Of a stretch of DNA of 64,000 nucleotides, positions 1 to 9,420 are shown in pieces. A program made the translations under genes and the position numbers. The notes below the pieces were generated by a model. It had not been told where the DNA came from, searched no databases, and saw nothing but the letters and a program-made list of their open reading frames with translations. This DNA comes from Denitratisoma oestradiolicum. Lineage in GTDB: Bacteria > Pseudomonadota > Gammaproteobacteria > Burkholderiales > Rhodocyclaceae. Position 1 is the stretch's first letter; each line of letters opens with the position of its first letter. The stretch is taken from the NCBI RefSeq assembly GCF_902813185.1, contig NZ_LR778301.1:1922001-1986000 (forward strand). Direction: 5' to 3'.

Positions 1-434
1 CAGTGTTGGGCGAATACGCGTGTCGATCCGTCGGATTGGACCAGCAACGTTTGATAGGGCATCGGCTTCGAACTTTCCATTCCCGGCGAGCCGGGCGGCA
101 TGGAGGGAACCGACAGGCCCAGGGCCTTCGGCTTCTCTTTCAGCAGACGCTGGATGTCGGCGGCAGGGACGTGGCCCTCGACGACATACCCGCCGATCTT
201 GGCGGTATGGCAGGAACCCAACCGGTCCGGCATGCCGAGCTTCTGCCTGACGGCAGGCACGTCCTCCACGTCATGCGCCTTGACCTCGAAACCGCTCTGC
301 CGCAGATGCTCGACCCATTTGCCGCAGCATCCGCAATACGGACTTTTGAATACCTCGACCACAGTGGCTTGCGCCATGGCGGCGGAAGCGCCCAGAAGGG
401 AGATCAACAGTAGTGCATATCGGTTGAGCTTCAT
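1..434 (-). CDS. DUF411 metal-binding periplasmic protein (3' end cut by window)
   Basis: The protein begins MKLNRYALLLISLL with a signal peptide ending near Ala-Met-Ala (residues 1-22), followed by the DUF411 signature: a C-x-C-C cluster at about Cys34, Cys36 and Cys37 in SPYCGCCGKW, and a later SCHTA block before GYVVEGHVP. DUF411 proteins are small periplasmic proteins found with copper and other metal efflux genes; their biochemical role is not settled. About 144 codons are visible and the C-terminus runs off the left edge. It is the last visible gene of a minus-strand metal-efflux group, 131 bp after the preceding gene, and that gap carries its own box resembling the CusR/CopR-type operator, so it may have a separate metal-induced promoter. 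Confidence 0.85.
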   Translation of the reverse strand, partial: MKLNRYALLLISLLGASAAMAQATVVEVFKSPYCGCCGKWVEHLRQSGFEVKAHDVEDVPAVRQKLGMPDRLGSCHTAKIGGYVVEGHVPAADIQRLLKEKPKALGLSVPSMPPGSPGMESSKPMPYQTLLVQSDGSTRVFAQH

Positions 435-504
435 GACGGAGTTCCTCGGTTGTTCGGATGGAAGCAGTCTGACCCATTCATCCCGACAGGAAGCTGACCC
501 GGAA

Positions 505-520
505 ATTACATTTCCGTTAT
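505..520. promoter_or_regulatory. Degenerate CusR/CopR-type box upstream of DUF411 gene
   Basis: ATTACATTTCCGTTAT shares the ATTACA half and the TTTC spacer with the perfect palindrome at 7257-7286 but has CGTTAT in place of TGTAAT. It lies about 70 bp upstream of the DUF411 start on the minus strand. Inferred to be a second binding site of the response regulator encoded at 7342-8019. Confidence 0.5.
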
Positions 521-565
521 CTGCGCCTTCCTCTTGCAGTCGTTTCCGGCGGGTGGCCTGCATCA

Positions 566-1021
566 TCAATGCTTGTGATCAGCATGCCCATCCTTCGCGA
601 CAGCCAGCGGGGTAAAGCGCGCCTGTTCGGCCGCCTTGCCCGGAAAGGCGATCGACACGACGACCTTCATATCCAACGCCGAGATGTACTTGGCCATCCC
701 CTTGAGCCGGTTGTCGCCGTCCGGAGCCAGTGTCGCGGTCGCCTTGGCCTTGCCGGCCAAGATGGTTGCCGTGCCGCTTGCGCCGCTGGTGGCAACCTTC
801 TTACCGTCGTGATCGGTGACATACACGACCACCGCGTTGTCCTTCGCTTCCTTGCTGTCCTTGACGACCACCAGTTCGTAGTGATAGACCCCGGCCATGC
901 GCAGCTGGCCGCCGTTGGGCGCTTTCTGGGTATCCAGGACTTCGTCGGTGTGGGCAAGCAACGTCGGGCTCGCCAGACCAAATGCACTGGCGGCGGCAAT
1001 CAGGAACAGGGCTTTCTTCAT
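566..1021 (-). CDS. Periplasmic protein of metal-efflux operon, His-rich C-terminus
   Basis: A 151-residue protein with a clear signal peptide (residues 1-23, ending LLAH), a predicted beta-rich body and a His/Asp-rich tail (DGHADHKH) that could bind metal ions. The start was chosen because AAGGAG lies 9 bp upstream of this ATG; the ATG nine bases earlier abuts the same Shine-Dalgarno with no spacing. It follows the RND pump gene by 29 bp on the same strand, so it is probably the next cistron of the efflux operon and may act as a periplasmic metal-binding accessory. I do not recognise a named family. Confidence 0.75.
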   Translation of the reverse strand: MKKALFLIAAASAFGLASPTLLAHTDEVLDTQKAPNGGQLRMAGVYHYELVVVKDSKEAKDNAVVVYVTDHDGKKVATSGASGTATILAGKAKATATLAPDGDNRLKGMAKYISALDMKVVVSIAFPGKAAEQARFTPLAVAKDGHADHKH

Positions 1022-1050
1022 GGCAAACATCTCCTTGGTATTGGAACGGA

Positions 1051-4000
1051 CTAGAAACTTTCTTTTTCCTGGCTGGCCAACAGATGATCGAGGGGGCGTT
1101 GGCCCCACAGCCAGAACATCACCGGGGTCAGCAGGGTATCGAGCAGGGTCGAGCTGACCAGGCCGCCGAAGATCACCACCGCCACCGGATGCAGCACTTC
1201 CTTGCCCGGGGCGTCGGCGGAAAGCAGCAGCGGCATCAGCGCGAAGGCGGCCACCAGCGCGGTCATCAATACCGGTGTCAGCCGCTCCAGCGAGCCGCGC
1301 ACGATCATGTGCTGCCCGAAGGTTTCGCCTTCGAACGCACACAGGTTGATGTAATGGCTGATCTTGAGGATGCCGTTGCGCGTGGCGATGCCGGTCAGCG
1401 TGATGAAGCCGACCAGGGCCGCCACAGACAGCGGCTGCCCGGAAATCCACAGCGCGATCACGCTACCGATCAGCGCCAGCGGGATGTTGCCCATGATGAT
1501 CAAGGTCAGCGCCATCGAGCGGTAGCGGCTGTAGAGAACAATGAAAATCATCGTCAGCGACACCAGCGCGAGCAAGGTGATCAGCCGGGCCGCCTGCTCC
1601 TGCGCCTGGAACTGTCCTTCGAGCGCGGTGAAATAGCCCTCGGGCAAAGGTTTGGCGGCCAACTCGGCACGGATGTCGGCAATCACCTTCGACATGTCGC
1701 GGCCGTCGGTGTTGGCCGAGAGCACGATACGGCGACGGGAGTTCTCGCGGCTGACCTGGTTGGGGCCGTCGCTTTCCTCGACGCTGGCGATCTTGGACAA
1801 GGGCACGTAACCGGTCGGCGTCTCGATCAGCAGGTCGGCCAATGCCTGCGGCCCGCGCGCGGACTCCGGCAAGCGCACCAGCAGGTCGAAGCGACGGTTA
1901 CCCTCGATGATCTGGGTGATTCTCTCGCCCTCGATCATTTGTTCCAGCCCGCGTAATAGGTTACCTGGCGCCACGCCGTAGCGTGCTGCCTGCTCGTAGT
2001 CGAGGCGAATCTTGATCTGCGGGATCAGCACCTGCTTTTCGATCTGCAGATCGGTCACACCGGGAATCCGCGCCAGCCGGTCACGCATCTCGGCCGCCAG
2101 TCCGCGCAAGGTATCGAGATCGTCGCCGTAAATCTTCAGCGCAATCTGGGCACGCACACCGGAGAGCAGGTGGTCGAGCCGGTGCGAAATCGGTTGGCCG
2201 ACGTTGGAGGCGGCAGGCAGGCTGGCTAGACGCTGCCGGATGTCGGCGATGATCGCGTCGCGGCTACGCGCCGAGGCTTTCAGGTCTACGTCCATTTCGG
2301 TGTAGTGCACACCTTCCGCATGCTCATCGAGTTCGGCGCGGCCGGTACGGCGTCCGACCTGAGTCACCTCGGGCACTTGCATCACCAATTGCTCGGCCAG
2401 AGTGGCGATGTTGTTGGATTCTGCGAGCGAAGTGCCGGGATTGAGCAGGACATTGACCGTCAACGTGCCTTCGTTGAAAGGCGGCAGGAAAGAGCGCGGA
2501 AAGAAGGGAACGCTTGCCGCGACGATGATGACCAGTGCCACGGCGCCGGCCAGCAGGCTGCGCGCATGACCGAATGACCAATGCAGAAGCTTCGCATCCC
2601 AGCGCTTGAGCCAAATTACCAGCGGGCTGTCGCCGGCGTGGAGCTGCTTCATCCGCGGCAAGAGGTAATAGGCCATCACCGGCGTCAGCGTCACCGAAAC
2701 GATCATGCTGGCGAGAATCGAGACAATGTAGGCGATGCCGAGCGGCGTGAACAGCCGTCCCTCGATGCCCGGCAGCACGAACAGCGGCACGAATACCAGG
2801 ACGATGATCACGGTCGCATAAACGATGGCGGAGCGCACTTCCAGCGTGGCGGCGGCGATAACTTCCGCAACCGGGCGCGGGGCCGAGTTTGCCAAACCCG
2901 CGGCTCGGTTCAGCTTCAGACGTCGCAATACGTTCTCCACGCCGACCACAGCATCATCCACCAGCTCACCGATGGCGATGGCCAGACCGCCCAGCGTCAT
3001 GGTGTTGATCGACAGACCGAAGTAATGGAAGACCAGCGCCGTGGCCAACAGCGACACCGGAATCGCCATCAGTGAAATCAGCGTGGTGCGCACGTTGAGC
3101 AGGAACATGAAGAGGATCACAGCTACCAGGATGGCGCCGTCGCGCAGCGCCTCTTCAACGTTGTTTACCGAATGCTCGATGAAGTCGGCCTGCTTGAACA
3201 GAAAGGACGGCGTATCGAATCCCTTGGGCAGGCTCTTGCCGAGCACGGCCATTGCTTTCTCGACTTCGCGGGTCAGTTTGACGCTGTCGGCGGCCGGCTG
3301 CTTCTGCACCGAGAGAATCACGGCCGGCTTCCCCTTGTAACTGCCGTCGCCACGCTTGATGGACGGGGCGAGCTTCACGTCCGCCACCTGCTTGAGCAGG
3401 ATCGGCTGGCCGTTCTTGACCGTCACCACGAGATTCTGCAAGTCTTCGATTCGCGAACTGCGACCGATCTGACGGATCAGCCATTCGCGGCCCTGGGCTT
3501 CGAGAAAACCGCCGCTAGTGTTGGCGCCAAAGTCCCTCAGGGCAGTTTCCAGCTTCTCCCGCTCGATGCCGAGCGCCTGGAGCTGCGCCGGCTTGATCTC
3601 GACACGGTATTGCCGCACTTCGCCGCCGATCGGTATGACCTGGGCGACGCCGGGAATCGTCAGCAGGCGCGGGCGCACCACCCAGTCCGCATATTCACGG
3701 ACCACCATCGGACTGATCTTGTCGGGATCAGCCGGCAGTGCGATCAGCAAAATCTCGCCCATGATCGACGAGATCGGCCCGAGCTGCGGCACGATGCCGG
3801 GTGGCAAGGCTTCGCGTACCAGATTGAGGCGTTCGGCGATCTGCTGGCGGTTGCGATAGATGTCGGAACCCCATTCGAACTCGACGTAGATAATCGACAG
3901 ACCGATACCCGACACCGAGCGCACACGCGTCACACCCGGCATGCCGTTCATGCTCGACTCGACCGGGAAGGTCACCAGTTGCTCGACTTCCTCCGGGGCC

Positions 4001-4167
4001 ATGCCGCCAGCCTCGGTCATCAGGGTAACGGTCGGCTTGTTAAGGTCGGGGAAAACGTCGACCGGCATCTGTCGCAGCGTGATCGCGCCATAGATGATCA
4101 GCAGCAGCGAGATGCCGAGAACGATCAGCCGCTGCTTGAGCGCGGCGTGAATGATGTAGTCGAACAT
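1051..4167 (-). CDS. Heavy-metal efflux RND permease (CzcA/CusA family)
   Basis: A 1038-residue inner-membrane proton/metal antiporter, full length for the HME-RND family. It starts with the typical MFDYIIHAALKQR segment and first membrane helix, carries VDVFPDLNKP and the helix-4 proton-relay segment GELVDDAVVGVEN near residue 405, and has the duplicated periplasmic domain and second helix bundle expected of the family. The helix-4 segment has two adjacent aspartates and matches neither the CzcA signature (DG-AVV) nor the CusA signature (DAAIVM) that I know, so the substrate metal is left open. It begins one base after the stop of the membrane fusion protein, forming a tripartite pump with it and the TolC-like protein at 5862-7121. 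Confidence 0.93.
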   Translation of the reverse strand: MFDYIIHAALKQRLIVLGISLLLIIYGAITLRQMPVDVFPDLNKPTVTLMTEAGGMAPEEVEQLVTFPVESSMNGMPGVTRVRSVSGIGLSIIYVEFEWGSDIYRNRQQIAERLNLVREALPPGIVPQLGPISSIMGEILLIALPADPDKISPMVVREYADWVVRPRLLTIPGVAQVIPIGGEVRQYRVEIKPAQLQALGIEREKLETALRDFGANTSGGFLEAQGREWLIRQIGRSSRIEDLQNLVVTVKNGQPILLKQVADVKLAPSIKRGDGSYKGKPAVILSVQKQPAADSVKLTREVEKAMAVLGKSLPKGFDTPSFLFKQADFIEHSVNNVEEALRDGAILVAVILFMFLLNVRTTLISLMAIPVSLLATALVFHYFGLSINTMTLGGLAIAIGELVDDAVVGVENVLRRLKLNRAAGLANSAPRPVAEVIAAATLEVRSAIVYATVIIVLVFVPLFVLPGIEGRLFTPLGIAYIVSILASMIVSVTLTPVMAYYLLPRMKQLHAGDSPLVIWLKRWDAKLLHWSFGHARSLLAGAVALVIIVAASVPFFPRSFLPPFNEGTLTVNVLLNPGTSLAESNNIATLAEQLVMQVPEVTQVGRRTGRAELDEHAEGVHYTEMDVDLKASARSRDAIIADIRQRLASLPAASNVGQPISHRLDHLLSGVRAQIALKIYGDDLDTLRGLAAEMRDRLARIPGVTDLQIEKQVLIPQIKIRLDYEQAARYGVAPGNLLRGLEQMIEGERITQIIEGNRRFDLLVRLPESARGPQALADLLIETPTGYVPLSKIASVEESDGPNQVSRENSRRRIVLSANTDGRDMSKVIADIRAELAAKPLPEGYFTALEGQFQAQEQAARLITLLALVSLTMIFIVLYSRYRSMALTLIIMGNIPLALIGSVIALWISGQPLSVAALVGFITLTGIATRNGILKISHYINLCAFEGETFGQHMIVRGSLERLTPVLMTALVAAFALMPLLLSADAPGKEVLHPVAVVIFGGLVSSTLLDTLLTPVMFWLWGQRPLDHLLASQEKESF

Positions 4168-4168
4168 G

Positions 4169-5320
4169 TCAGCGCACCTGCGAGAGCAGCCCGGCGCCGA
4201 CGGTCACCACGCGGTCGCCGTCATGCAGGCCATCAAGGATGGCGACGTTGGCAGCATCGAGCGACTGGTGACGAATCCGGCGGGCGACGAAGCGCTCCGC
4301 CTCGGTATGGACCCAAACCGCCGTCTCGCCAGCGCCGACTTTGGTCAGTGCCGCCCGTGGCACGGTCGCGCCCTTGACACCTTTGTCGATACGGACGATC
4401 ACTTTGACCGGCTGACCAACAGCCACTGCCGCGTTAGGGTTGGTGATGCGAAACAGCAGGGGCAAGGCCTGCTCGCGCAGTTGCTGGCCGCCGCCGACAA
4501 ACTTGAGGTCCAGCGCGGTTTGATCTGCCAAGGCGCTGGCGGAAACCAAGGTCTTGGCGATGCCGACATCGTAAGCCAGCGCCTCCACGGCGAGGCGGGC
4601 GGGATCGACGATCTCGAACAGCACTTCCTTGGCATCGACCACCTGCCCGGCCAGCAAGTGGTGCGAGGCGCTGACGATGCCGGTCGCCGGTGCCACGAGC
4701 TGTTCGGAGGAGTCGATGCTGGCCCGGACATATGCCCGCCGTTGCAGCAAGGCGGCGTGCTCGATGCGCGCGGCCTCGATCTCTTTCTGCGGCACGGCGC
4801 CTTCGAGCTGCTCAAAGCGTTTCATCTTGCCCTCGGCGATGGCCAACTGCGCTTCGAGTTCGGCAAGGCTTGCCTTCTGGTTGCCACGTTCGATGGCGCC
4901 ACTGATCGGACGCAGGTAGGCCAGGACTTCGCCTTTGGCGACCTTCCTCCCAGCGGTCGGCATGCCCTTCGGGCCGGGGATGACGCTACCGGCGAACATG
5001 GCCTGCACCCGTCCGCTCGTTTCCGGATCGGGAATGATCTGGCCGTTCAATTCAACCGTCGCCGCCAGTTCGGCGATACGCACCGGCTGGGTGCGCAAAC
5101 CTAGCTGACGTTGCACCGGCTTCGGCACGAACAGACTGCCGTCGGCCAGCCGCTGCAGCGCTGCAGCCACCCCGGTTGTTCCTCCCGCCGACACGGCGGC
5201 AGGCGTCTGCTTCTTGGCGTCTTGGCTGTGATCCTCGTCGCCATGGGCCAGGGCCGTTCCCGAAGCCATGCCTAATGCCAGTGCGGCCACCAGCCTATAT
5301 AAGTCGATCTTGCGCATCAT
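4169..5320 (-). CDS. Membrane fusion (periplasmic adaptor) protein of HME-RND pump
   Basis: A 383-residue HlyD/CusB-type adaptor that links the RND pump to the outer membrane channel. It has a signal peptide ending near ALA, a His/Asp-rich mature N-terminus (HGDEDHSQD) that could sample metal ions, a coiled-coil hairpin (around residues 150-200, ASLAELEAQLAIAEGKMKR) and the lipoyl/barrel segment around QLVAPATGIVSASHHLLAG. The start ATG overlaps the TGA of the upstream gene by one base (TGATG) behind AAGGGG, which indicates translational coupling. The gene stops one base before the pump gene starts. Confidence 0.92.
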   Translation of the reverse strand: MMRKIDLYRLVAALALGMASGTALAHGDEDHSQDAKKQTPAAVSAGGTTGVAAALQRLADGSLFVPKPVQRQLGLRTQPVRIAELAATVELNGQIIPDPETSGRVQAMFAGSVIPGPKGMPTAGRKVAKGEVLAYLRPISGAIERGNQKASLAELEAQLAIAEGKMKRFEQLEGAVPQKEIEAARIEHAALLQRRAYVRASIDSSEQLVAPATGIVSASHHLLAGQVVDAKEVLFEIVDPARLAVEALAYDVGIAKTLVSASALADQTALDLKFVGGGQQLREQALPLLFRITNPNAAVAVGQPVKVIVRIDKGVKGATVPRAALTKVGAGETAVWVHTEAERFVARRIRHQSLDAANVAILDGLHDGDRVVTVGAGLLSQVR

Positions 5321-5865
5321 CAAATCCCCTTCTTGGCACGCTTGCGGCGCCGTGCAGCAAACAGAATCCCGGCTACCAGAAGCAGCGCTCCAGCCAGTAC
5401 CCAGACAGCCCACTCGCTCCAACCGTGGGTATGCACCTCATTGGTCACGGAAGCGGAGGTATCCAGCGTTGCGGTAAGGAGATCGACGCTATCGCCGGCC
5501 TCGACGCTGATGGTCAGCGGATGCTTGGCCGGCGGCAGGGGCGTGGCGACATCGAGCACGTAGGTTCCGGGTGTGGTTTCGCTGGCCACTCCCTTCAGCC
5601 CCGCACCCTCGATCTCCACCTTGGCTTGTGTCACCGGTTCATTGCTGGCGAAACGATCGACATACACCACCAGCTTCTTGCCTTCGAGCGAGGTGACGAC
5701 CTCGAATTCCTCGGTCGTTGCGGCGGCACGCGGCGTGACACTCTGGCTGACCGGGAGAGGTGCCGGCGCTTCGTGGCTATGCCCATCGCTACTGTCCCCG
5801 CCTGCCCAGACGGGCAAGGAAAAAGTGACGAGCGTCACAAGAAAAAACTTCTTCACATGCTTCAC
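5320..5865 (-). CDS. Periplasmic protein with C-terminal membrane anchor, efflux operon
   Basis: A 181-residue protein with an N-terminal signal peptide (FFLVTLVTFSLPVWA), a His-containing linker (DGHSHEA), a beta-sandwich-like middle and one C-terminal membrane helix (AVWVLAGALLLVAGILFAA) followed by a cluster of Arg/Lys. It starts with GTG overlapping the TolC stop as GTGA and ends overlapping the adaptor start, so it is embedded in the efflux operon. Similar small anchored proteins accompany some HME-RND operons, but I know no assigned function; a periplasmic chaperone or metal donor is only a guess. Confidence 0.8.
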   Translation of the reverse strand: MKHVKKFFLVTLVTFSLPVWAGGDSSDGHSHEAPAPLPVSQSVTPRAAATTEEFEVVTSLEGKKLVVYVDRFASNEPVTQAKVEIEGAGLKGVASETTPGTYVLDVATPLPPAKHPLTISVEAGDSVDLLTATLDTSASVTNEVHTHGWSEWAVWVLAGALLLVAGILFAARRRKRAKKGI

Positions 5866-7121
5866 GGCAACACTCCCAGAGCTTGGTTCAAACGTGATAT
5901 CGCGGCGGCGCGGGCCACGCGCTGGCGGTCAAAAAAGGCATCGGCATCAAAGGCGGCGGCCCGAATGCGCAACAAGGTCGCCAGGTCGGATTCGCCCAGC
6001 GAAAAGGCTTTCTCGGCGAGACGCAGGTTCTCGGCGGAAAGCTGACGGCGTTCCTGTGCCATGGCGAGCTGGCGCTGTGCCGCCTGCAGGTTGCGTTGTG
6101 CGCGCTCGACGTCGAGCCAAACCCGGGTCTGGGTACGCAGCAGGTTGGCATCAGCCTGGTTCGCCTCGGCCTGCGCCGCCGACGTTTCCCAACGCACCTG
6201 GGAACCCGATGAAAACGGGATCTTGAGCTTGATGCCCACGCTGTTGGAGTAGGACTCGGCGAAATCGCCGCGCTCGCGTACCACCCGCAAGGCCAGTTCC
6301 GGCGCGGCACGACGCGATTCATCCGCAACTTGGACGCGCGCACGGGCGCTGCGTGCAGCGGCTGCGGTTGCGGCCAGCAAGGGGTGGGATTCAACGGAAT
6401 CGCCGGCTTCACCGACAAGTCGCGTAGTTGTCGGCGACTCTTCGTCAAGATCCTTCGGGGCGGGAAAACCAGTGAGGGTTTGCACGGCCTGCTCGGCCTG
6501 GAGCAGCGTTGCCTCCGTCTCGATCAGCTCGGCATTGGCGACATGCGTCTCGGTTTGCGCCAGATTGGCGTCGATACGGGACAATTCGCCGACCTTGTAG
6601 CGCCGAACGACATCCGTTTCCAGGGCGCGTGCGGTTTCCAGGCGCCGTGCCGCCAGCACCTTTGCACTGCGTGCCGCTGCCAACGCCCACCACGCCTCCC
6701 GCAATTCGCCGCCGACCTCCAGGCGCACGGCAGTTCGTCTGGCAACGGCTTCGTCGATGCGGCTTGCCGCTTCGCCTTCACGCGCTGCTTTCTGGCCGGG
6801 CAGCCACAGTGGCACCGCCAGTTCGACTTCATATTCCTGCTTGCCCTGATTGCGGTTGAGCCGGTCGTTCATGCTACCGATGCTGACCGAGCCTGGCTTG
6901 GGCGTCAGTCCGGCCGCGACATCCTTCGCAGCGCGTGCCTCGGCCTCGCGGGCATCCAATCCGGCGGCTTGCGGGTTCAAGCGCCAGGCCTGTTCCACAG
7001 ATGTCGCCAGTCCGGATTTCGGCGTTTCTGCCGCCTGCACGGAAAGACCGGCGAGCAGCCCGACAGCGCCAACCGCCACCAGCCTCAGTTGGCGGGATTG
7101 ATGGGAGAAGGTGGGTTTCAT
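5862..7121 (-). CDS. TolC/CzcC-like outer membrane efflux protein
   Basis: A 419-residue outer membrane factor with a signal peptide ending near SVQA-AE, then the two-fold repeated long alpha-helical OEP pattern (for example AWRLNPQAAGLDAREAEARAAKD and the tail RLNQALGVLP). It provides the outer-membrane duct for the adaptor and pump downstream. The start was placed at MKPTFSHQSR because the signal peptide follows it directly; in-frame starts further upstream add a non-signal leader. It is the first gene of the minus-strand operon and is divergent from the two-component genes, with the operator palindrome between them. Confidence 0.9.
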   Translation of the reverse strand: MKPTFSHQSRQLRLVAVGAVGLLAGLSVQAAETPKSGLATSVEQAWRLNPQAAGLDAREAEARAAKDVAAGLTPKPGSVSIGSMNDRLNRNQGKQEYEVELAVPLWLPGQKAAREGEAASRIDEAVARRTAVRLEVGGELREAWWALAAARSAKVLAARRLETARALETDVVRRYKVGELSRIDANLAQTETHVANAELIETEATLLQAEQAVQTLTGFPAPKDLDEESPTTTRLVGEAGDSVESHPLLAATAAAARSARARVQVADESRRAAPELALRVVRERGDFAESYSNSVGIKLKIPFSSGSQVRWETSAAQAEANQADANLLRTQTRVWLDVERAQRNLQAAQRQLAMAQERRQLSAENLRLAEKAFSLGESDLATLLRIRAAAFDADAFFDRQRVARAAAISRLNQALGVLP

Positions 7122-7256
7122 GCCTGCCGCGAAGCGAGAAACAGGAATAGGCGACGGCGCGCAATGTCCTGACGATTTTGAGTATGAGTTTCCACAGCAT
7201 TCGCTCCTGTTCCACGATGAGCGAATTCTGCGCAGCCACACCTAACGCCATACTGA

Positions 7257-7286
7257 CTGCCAGATTACATTTCTGTAATCTGGCAG
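7257..7286. promoter_or_regulatory. Perfect 13-bp inverted repeat, predicted CusR/CopR-type operator
   Basis: CTGCCAGATTACA and its exact reverse complement are separated by TTTC. The core ATTACA-N4-TGTAAT is the type of site bound by copper/heavy-metal OmpR-family regulators. It lies between the tolC-led efflux operon (minus) and the regulator gene (plus), 56 bp before the regulator start, and probably controls both directions. Confidence 0.8.
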
Positions 7287-7341
7287 GATTTCCCATGTTG
7301 CCGACGCAGAATGGCGAAAATCGCAACACGGGAGAACACTC

Positions 7342-8019
7342 ATGAAAATACTGGTCGTCGAAGACGAGATCAAAACCGGGGATTACTTGCGTCAAGGCTT
7401 GACCGAGGCCGGGTTCGTCGTCGACCTGGCGCGCGATGGTCTGGACGGGCTGCATCTGGCGCTGACAGACGCCTATGACTTGGCGATACTGGATGTCATG
7501 CTGCCCGGCATCGACGGCTGGGCGGTGCTGCAGGGTATACGCCGAGCCGGCAAGGACATGCCTGTGCTGTTCCTGACGGCCCGCGACCAGGTACAGGATC
7601 GTGTGCATGGCTTGGAGCTGGGGGCCGACGATTACATGGTGAAGCCTTTCGCCTTCGCGGAACTGTTGGCACGCGTGCGCATCCATCTGCGGCGCGGCAG
7701 CAAGGCAAAGGAGCCCGAGTTTCTGCGCATCGCCGACCTCGAACTCGACCTGATGCGGCGTCGGGTCACACGCTCCGGCAAGCGCATCGATCTGACCGCC
7801 AAGGAATTCGCCTTGCTGGAACTGCTGCTGCGACGCCAAGGCGAGGTCTTGCCGCGCTCCCTGATCGCTTCGCAGGTCTGGGACATGAATTTCGACAGCG
7901 ATTCCAACGTGATCGAAGTCGCGATGCGCCGCCTGCGGGCAAAAGTCGACGATGATTTCGAACCCAAGCTGATCCGTACCGTGCGTGGCATGGGCTATGT
8001 GCTGGAGATCACCGAGTGA
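7342..8019 (+). CDS. Heavy-metal response regulator (CusR/CopR/CzcR type)
   Basis: A 225-residue OmpR-family regulator: receiver domain (residues 1-115) with acidic pocket VVEDE, phospho-acceptor Asp51 in AILDVMLPG and KPFAF at the end of the receiver, followed by a winged-helix domain with [15 protein letters not shown] and the terminal [10 protein letters not shown] block. The family activates metal efflux genes after phosphorylation by its partner kinase. Its stop overlaps the kinase start. The palindrome at 7257-7286 is its probable binding site, implying control of the divergent RND operon and autoregulation. Copper, silver, zinc or cadmium sensing cannot be told apart from the sequence. 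Confidence 0.93.
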   Translation: MKILVVEDEIKTGDYLRQGLTEAGFVVDLARDGLDGLHLALTDAYDLAILDVMLPGIDGWAVLQGIRRAGKDMPVLFLTARDQVQDRVHGLELGADDYMVKPFAFAELLARVRIHLRRGSKAKEPEFLRIADLELDLMRRRVTRSGKRIDLTAKEFALLELLLRRQGEVLPRSLIASQVWDMNFDSDSNVIEVAMRRLRAKVDDDFEPKLIRTVRGMGYVLEITE

Positions 8020-9416
8020 AGCCTGCCGGACGCAAATCCATCACTTACCGCCTGACGCTGCTGTTCGCTTCCGCATCGACCGCCGTCCTGCTCGTGCTTG
8101 GGCTGTTGATCGGCAATTCGGTCGAGCACCACTTCGAAGAGCTGGACATGGAGGTACTGAACGGCAAACTGGAACTGACCCGGCACGCCTTGGAAAAGGT
8201 ACATTCGCAAAGCGATCTGGATGCCTTGCCGCAACAACTGGATGACTCACTGGTGGGGCATCACGGTCTCGCGGTCGTGGTGGTGGCGCCATCGGGGCAG
8301 ACTCTGTTCGTTACCAGCGGAGCCGAGTTTCCGCAGGCCTTGCTTATGCAAACTTCAAATATCTCGCAATCGCGTCCGATCATCTGGAAATCGAAGGGCG
8401 GTGTACCTATGCGCGGGATTTCGGAAACGGTCCTATCCGGCATCAAGGGGGAGAAACCGGCTGTCGTTGCCATTGCGACGGACATCTCCCACCATGAGCG
8501 TTTCATGGGTTCGTTTCGGACTACGCTGTGGTCGGTTGTCGTCTTGGCCGCGTTCATCACCGGACTACTCGGCTGGATGGCGGCCAAGCGCGGGCTGACG
8601 CCCTTGCACGCTATCAAGCGCGAGGCGGCAGCCATTACGGCGGATCGGCTGGATTCCAGGCTACCCACCGAATCGATCCCTGTCGAACTGGTCGATCTGG
8701 CCGAAACCCTCAACCAGATGCTGGCTCGTCTGGAGGATTCCTTCCGGCGCTTGTCAGACTTTTCATCGGACATCGCCCACGAACTGCGAACGCCGGTCAG
8801 CAACCTGCTGACGCAGACCCAGGTCATGCTTTCGCGTTCCAGAACGGTTGATGAATACCAGGACGTTCTTGCTTCCAACGCGGAAGAACTGGAACGCATG
8901 GCGAAAATGATCGCCGACATGCTGTTCCTTGCCAAGGCCGACAACGATCTGGTGATGCCGAATCTCGAAGCGGTTGATCTTCGAACAGAGGCAGAGGGGC
9001 TGGCCTCTTTCTACGAGGCTGTCGCCGAGGAAAACGGCGTTACTCTGACTGTCGATGGGAGCGCCACGGTAAGTGGAGACCGCCTGATGCTGCGCCGGGC
9101 CATCGGCAACTTGCTGTCAAATGCCTTCGGACATACTCCCCGAGGGAGTTATGTCCGAATTCAAATCGGCATGAATGAAGATCGAACGGCAATGATCCAG
9201 GTTGAAAACTCCGGCGAGACGATCTCGCCAGAGCATCTGCCGCGTCTCTTTGACCGTTTCTACCGGACCGACCCTTCGCGGAAACGCCTTGCAGATGGGG
9301 CTGGTCTGGGGCTGGCGATCACGCGCTCGATCATTCAAGCGCACGGTGGATCTGTGTCGGTTCAGTCGGCCGAAGGTGTCACGATGTTTGAACTGAAAAT
9401 TCCGGCATCGCATTGA
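8016..9416 (+). CDS. Heavy-metal sensor histidine kinase (CusS/CopS type)
   Basis: A 466-residue inner-membrane sensor kinase. It has an N-terminal membrane helix (residues 9-30), a periplasmic sensing domain, a second helix ([18 protein letters not shown]), a HAMP linker, the H-box [15 protein letters not shown] with phospho-acceptor near His255, and N and G boxes ([21 protein letters not shown]) near the end. The GTG start overlaps the regulator stop as GTGA, so the two are translationally coupled. Family knowledge suggests it senses periplasmic metal and phosphorylates the regulator at 7342-8019. Confidence 0.92.
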   Translation: MKPAGRKSITYRLTLLFASASTAVLLVLGLLIGNSVEHHFEELDMEVLNGKLELTRHALEKVHSQSDLDALPQQLDDSLVGHHGLAVVVVAPSGQTLFVTSGAEFPQALLMQTSNISQSRPIIWKSKGGVPMRGISETVLSGIKGEKPAVVAIATDISHHERFMGSFRTTLWSVVVLAAFITGLLGWMAAKRGLTPLHAIKREAAAITADRLDSRLPTESIPVELVDLAETLNQMLARLEDSFRRLSDFSSDIAHELRTPVSNLLTQTQVMLSRSRTVDEYQDVLASNAEELERMAKMIADMLFLAKADNDLVMPNLEAVDLRTEAEGLASFYEAVAEENGVTLTVDGSATVSGDRLMLRRAIGNLLSNAFGHTPRGSYVRIQIGMNEDRTAMIQVENSGETISPEHLPRLFDRFYRTDPSRKRLADGAGLGLAITRSIIQAHGGSVSVQSAEGVTMFELKIPASH

Positions 9417-9420
9417 GGCA

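Noticed and set aside
982..1956. Plus-strand open frame of 324 codons
   Set aside because: Arg/His/Gln-rich shadow of the RND gene C-terminus.
3172..4377. Plus-strand open frame of 401 codons opposite the first RND gene
   Set aside because: Antisense shadow spanning the adaptor/pump junction; no recognisable product.
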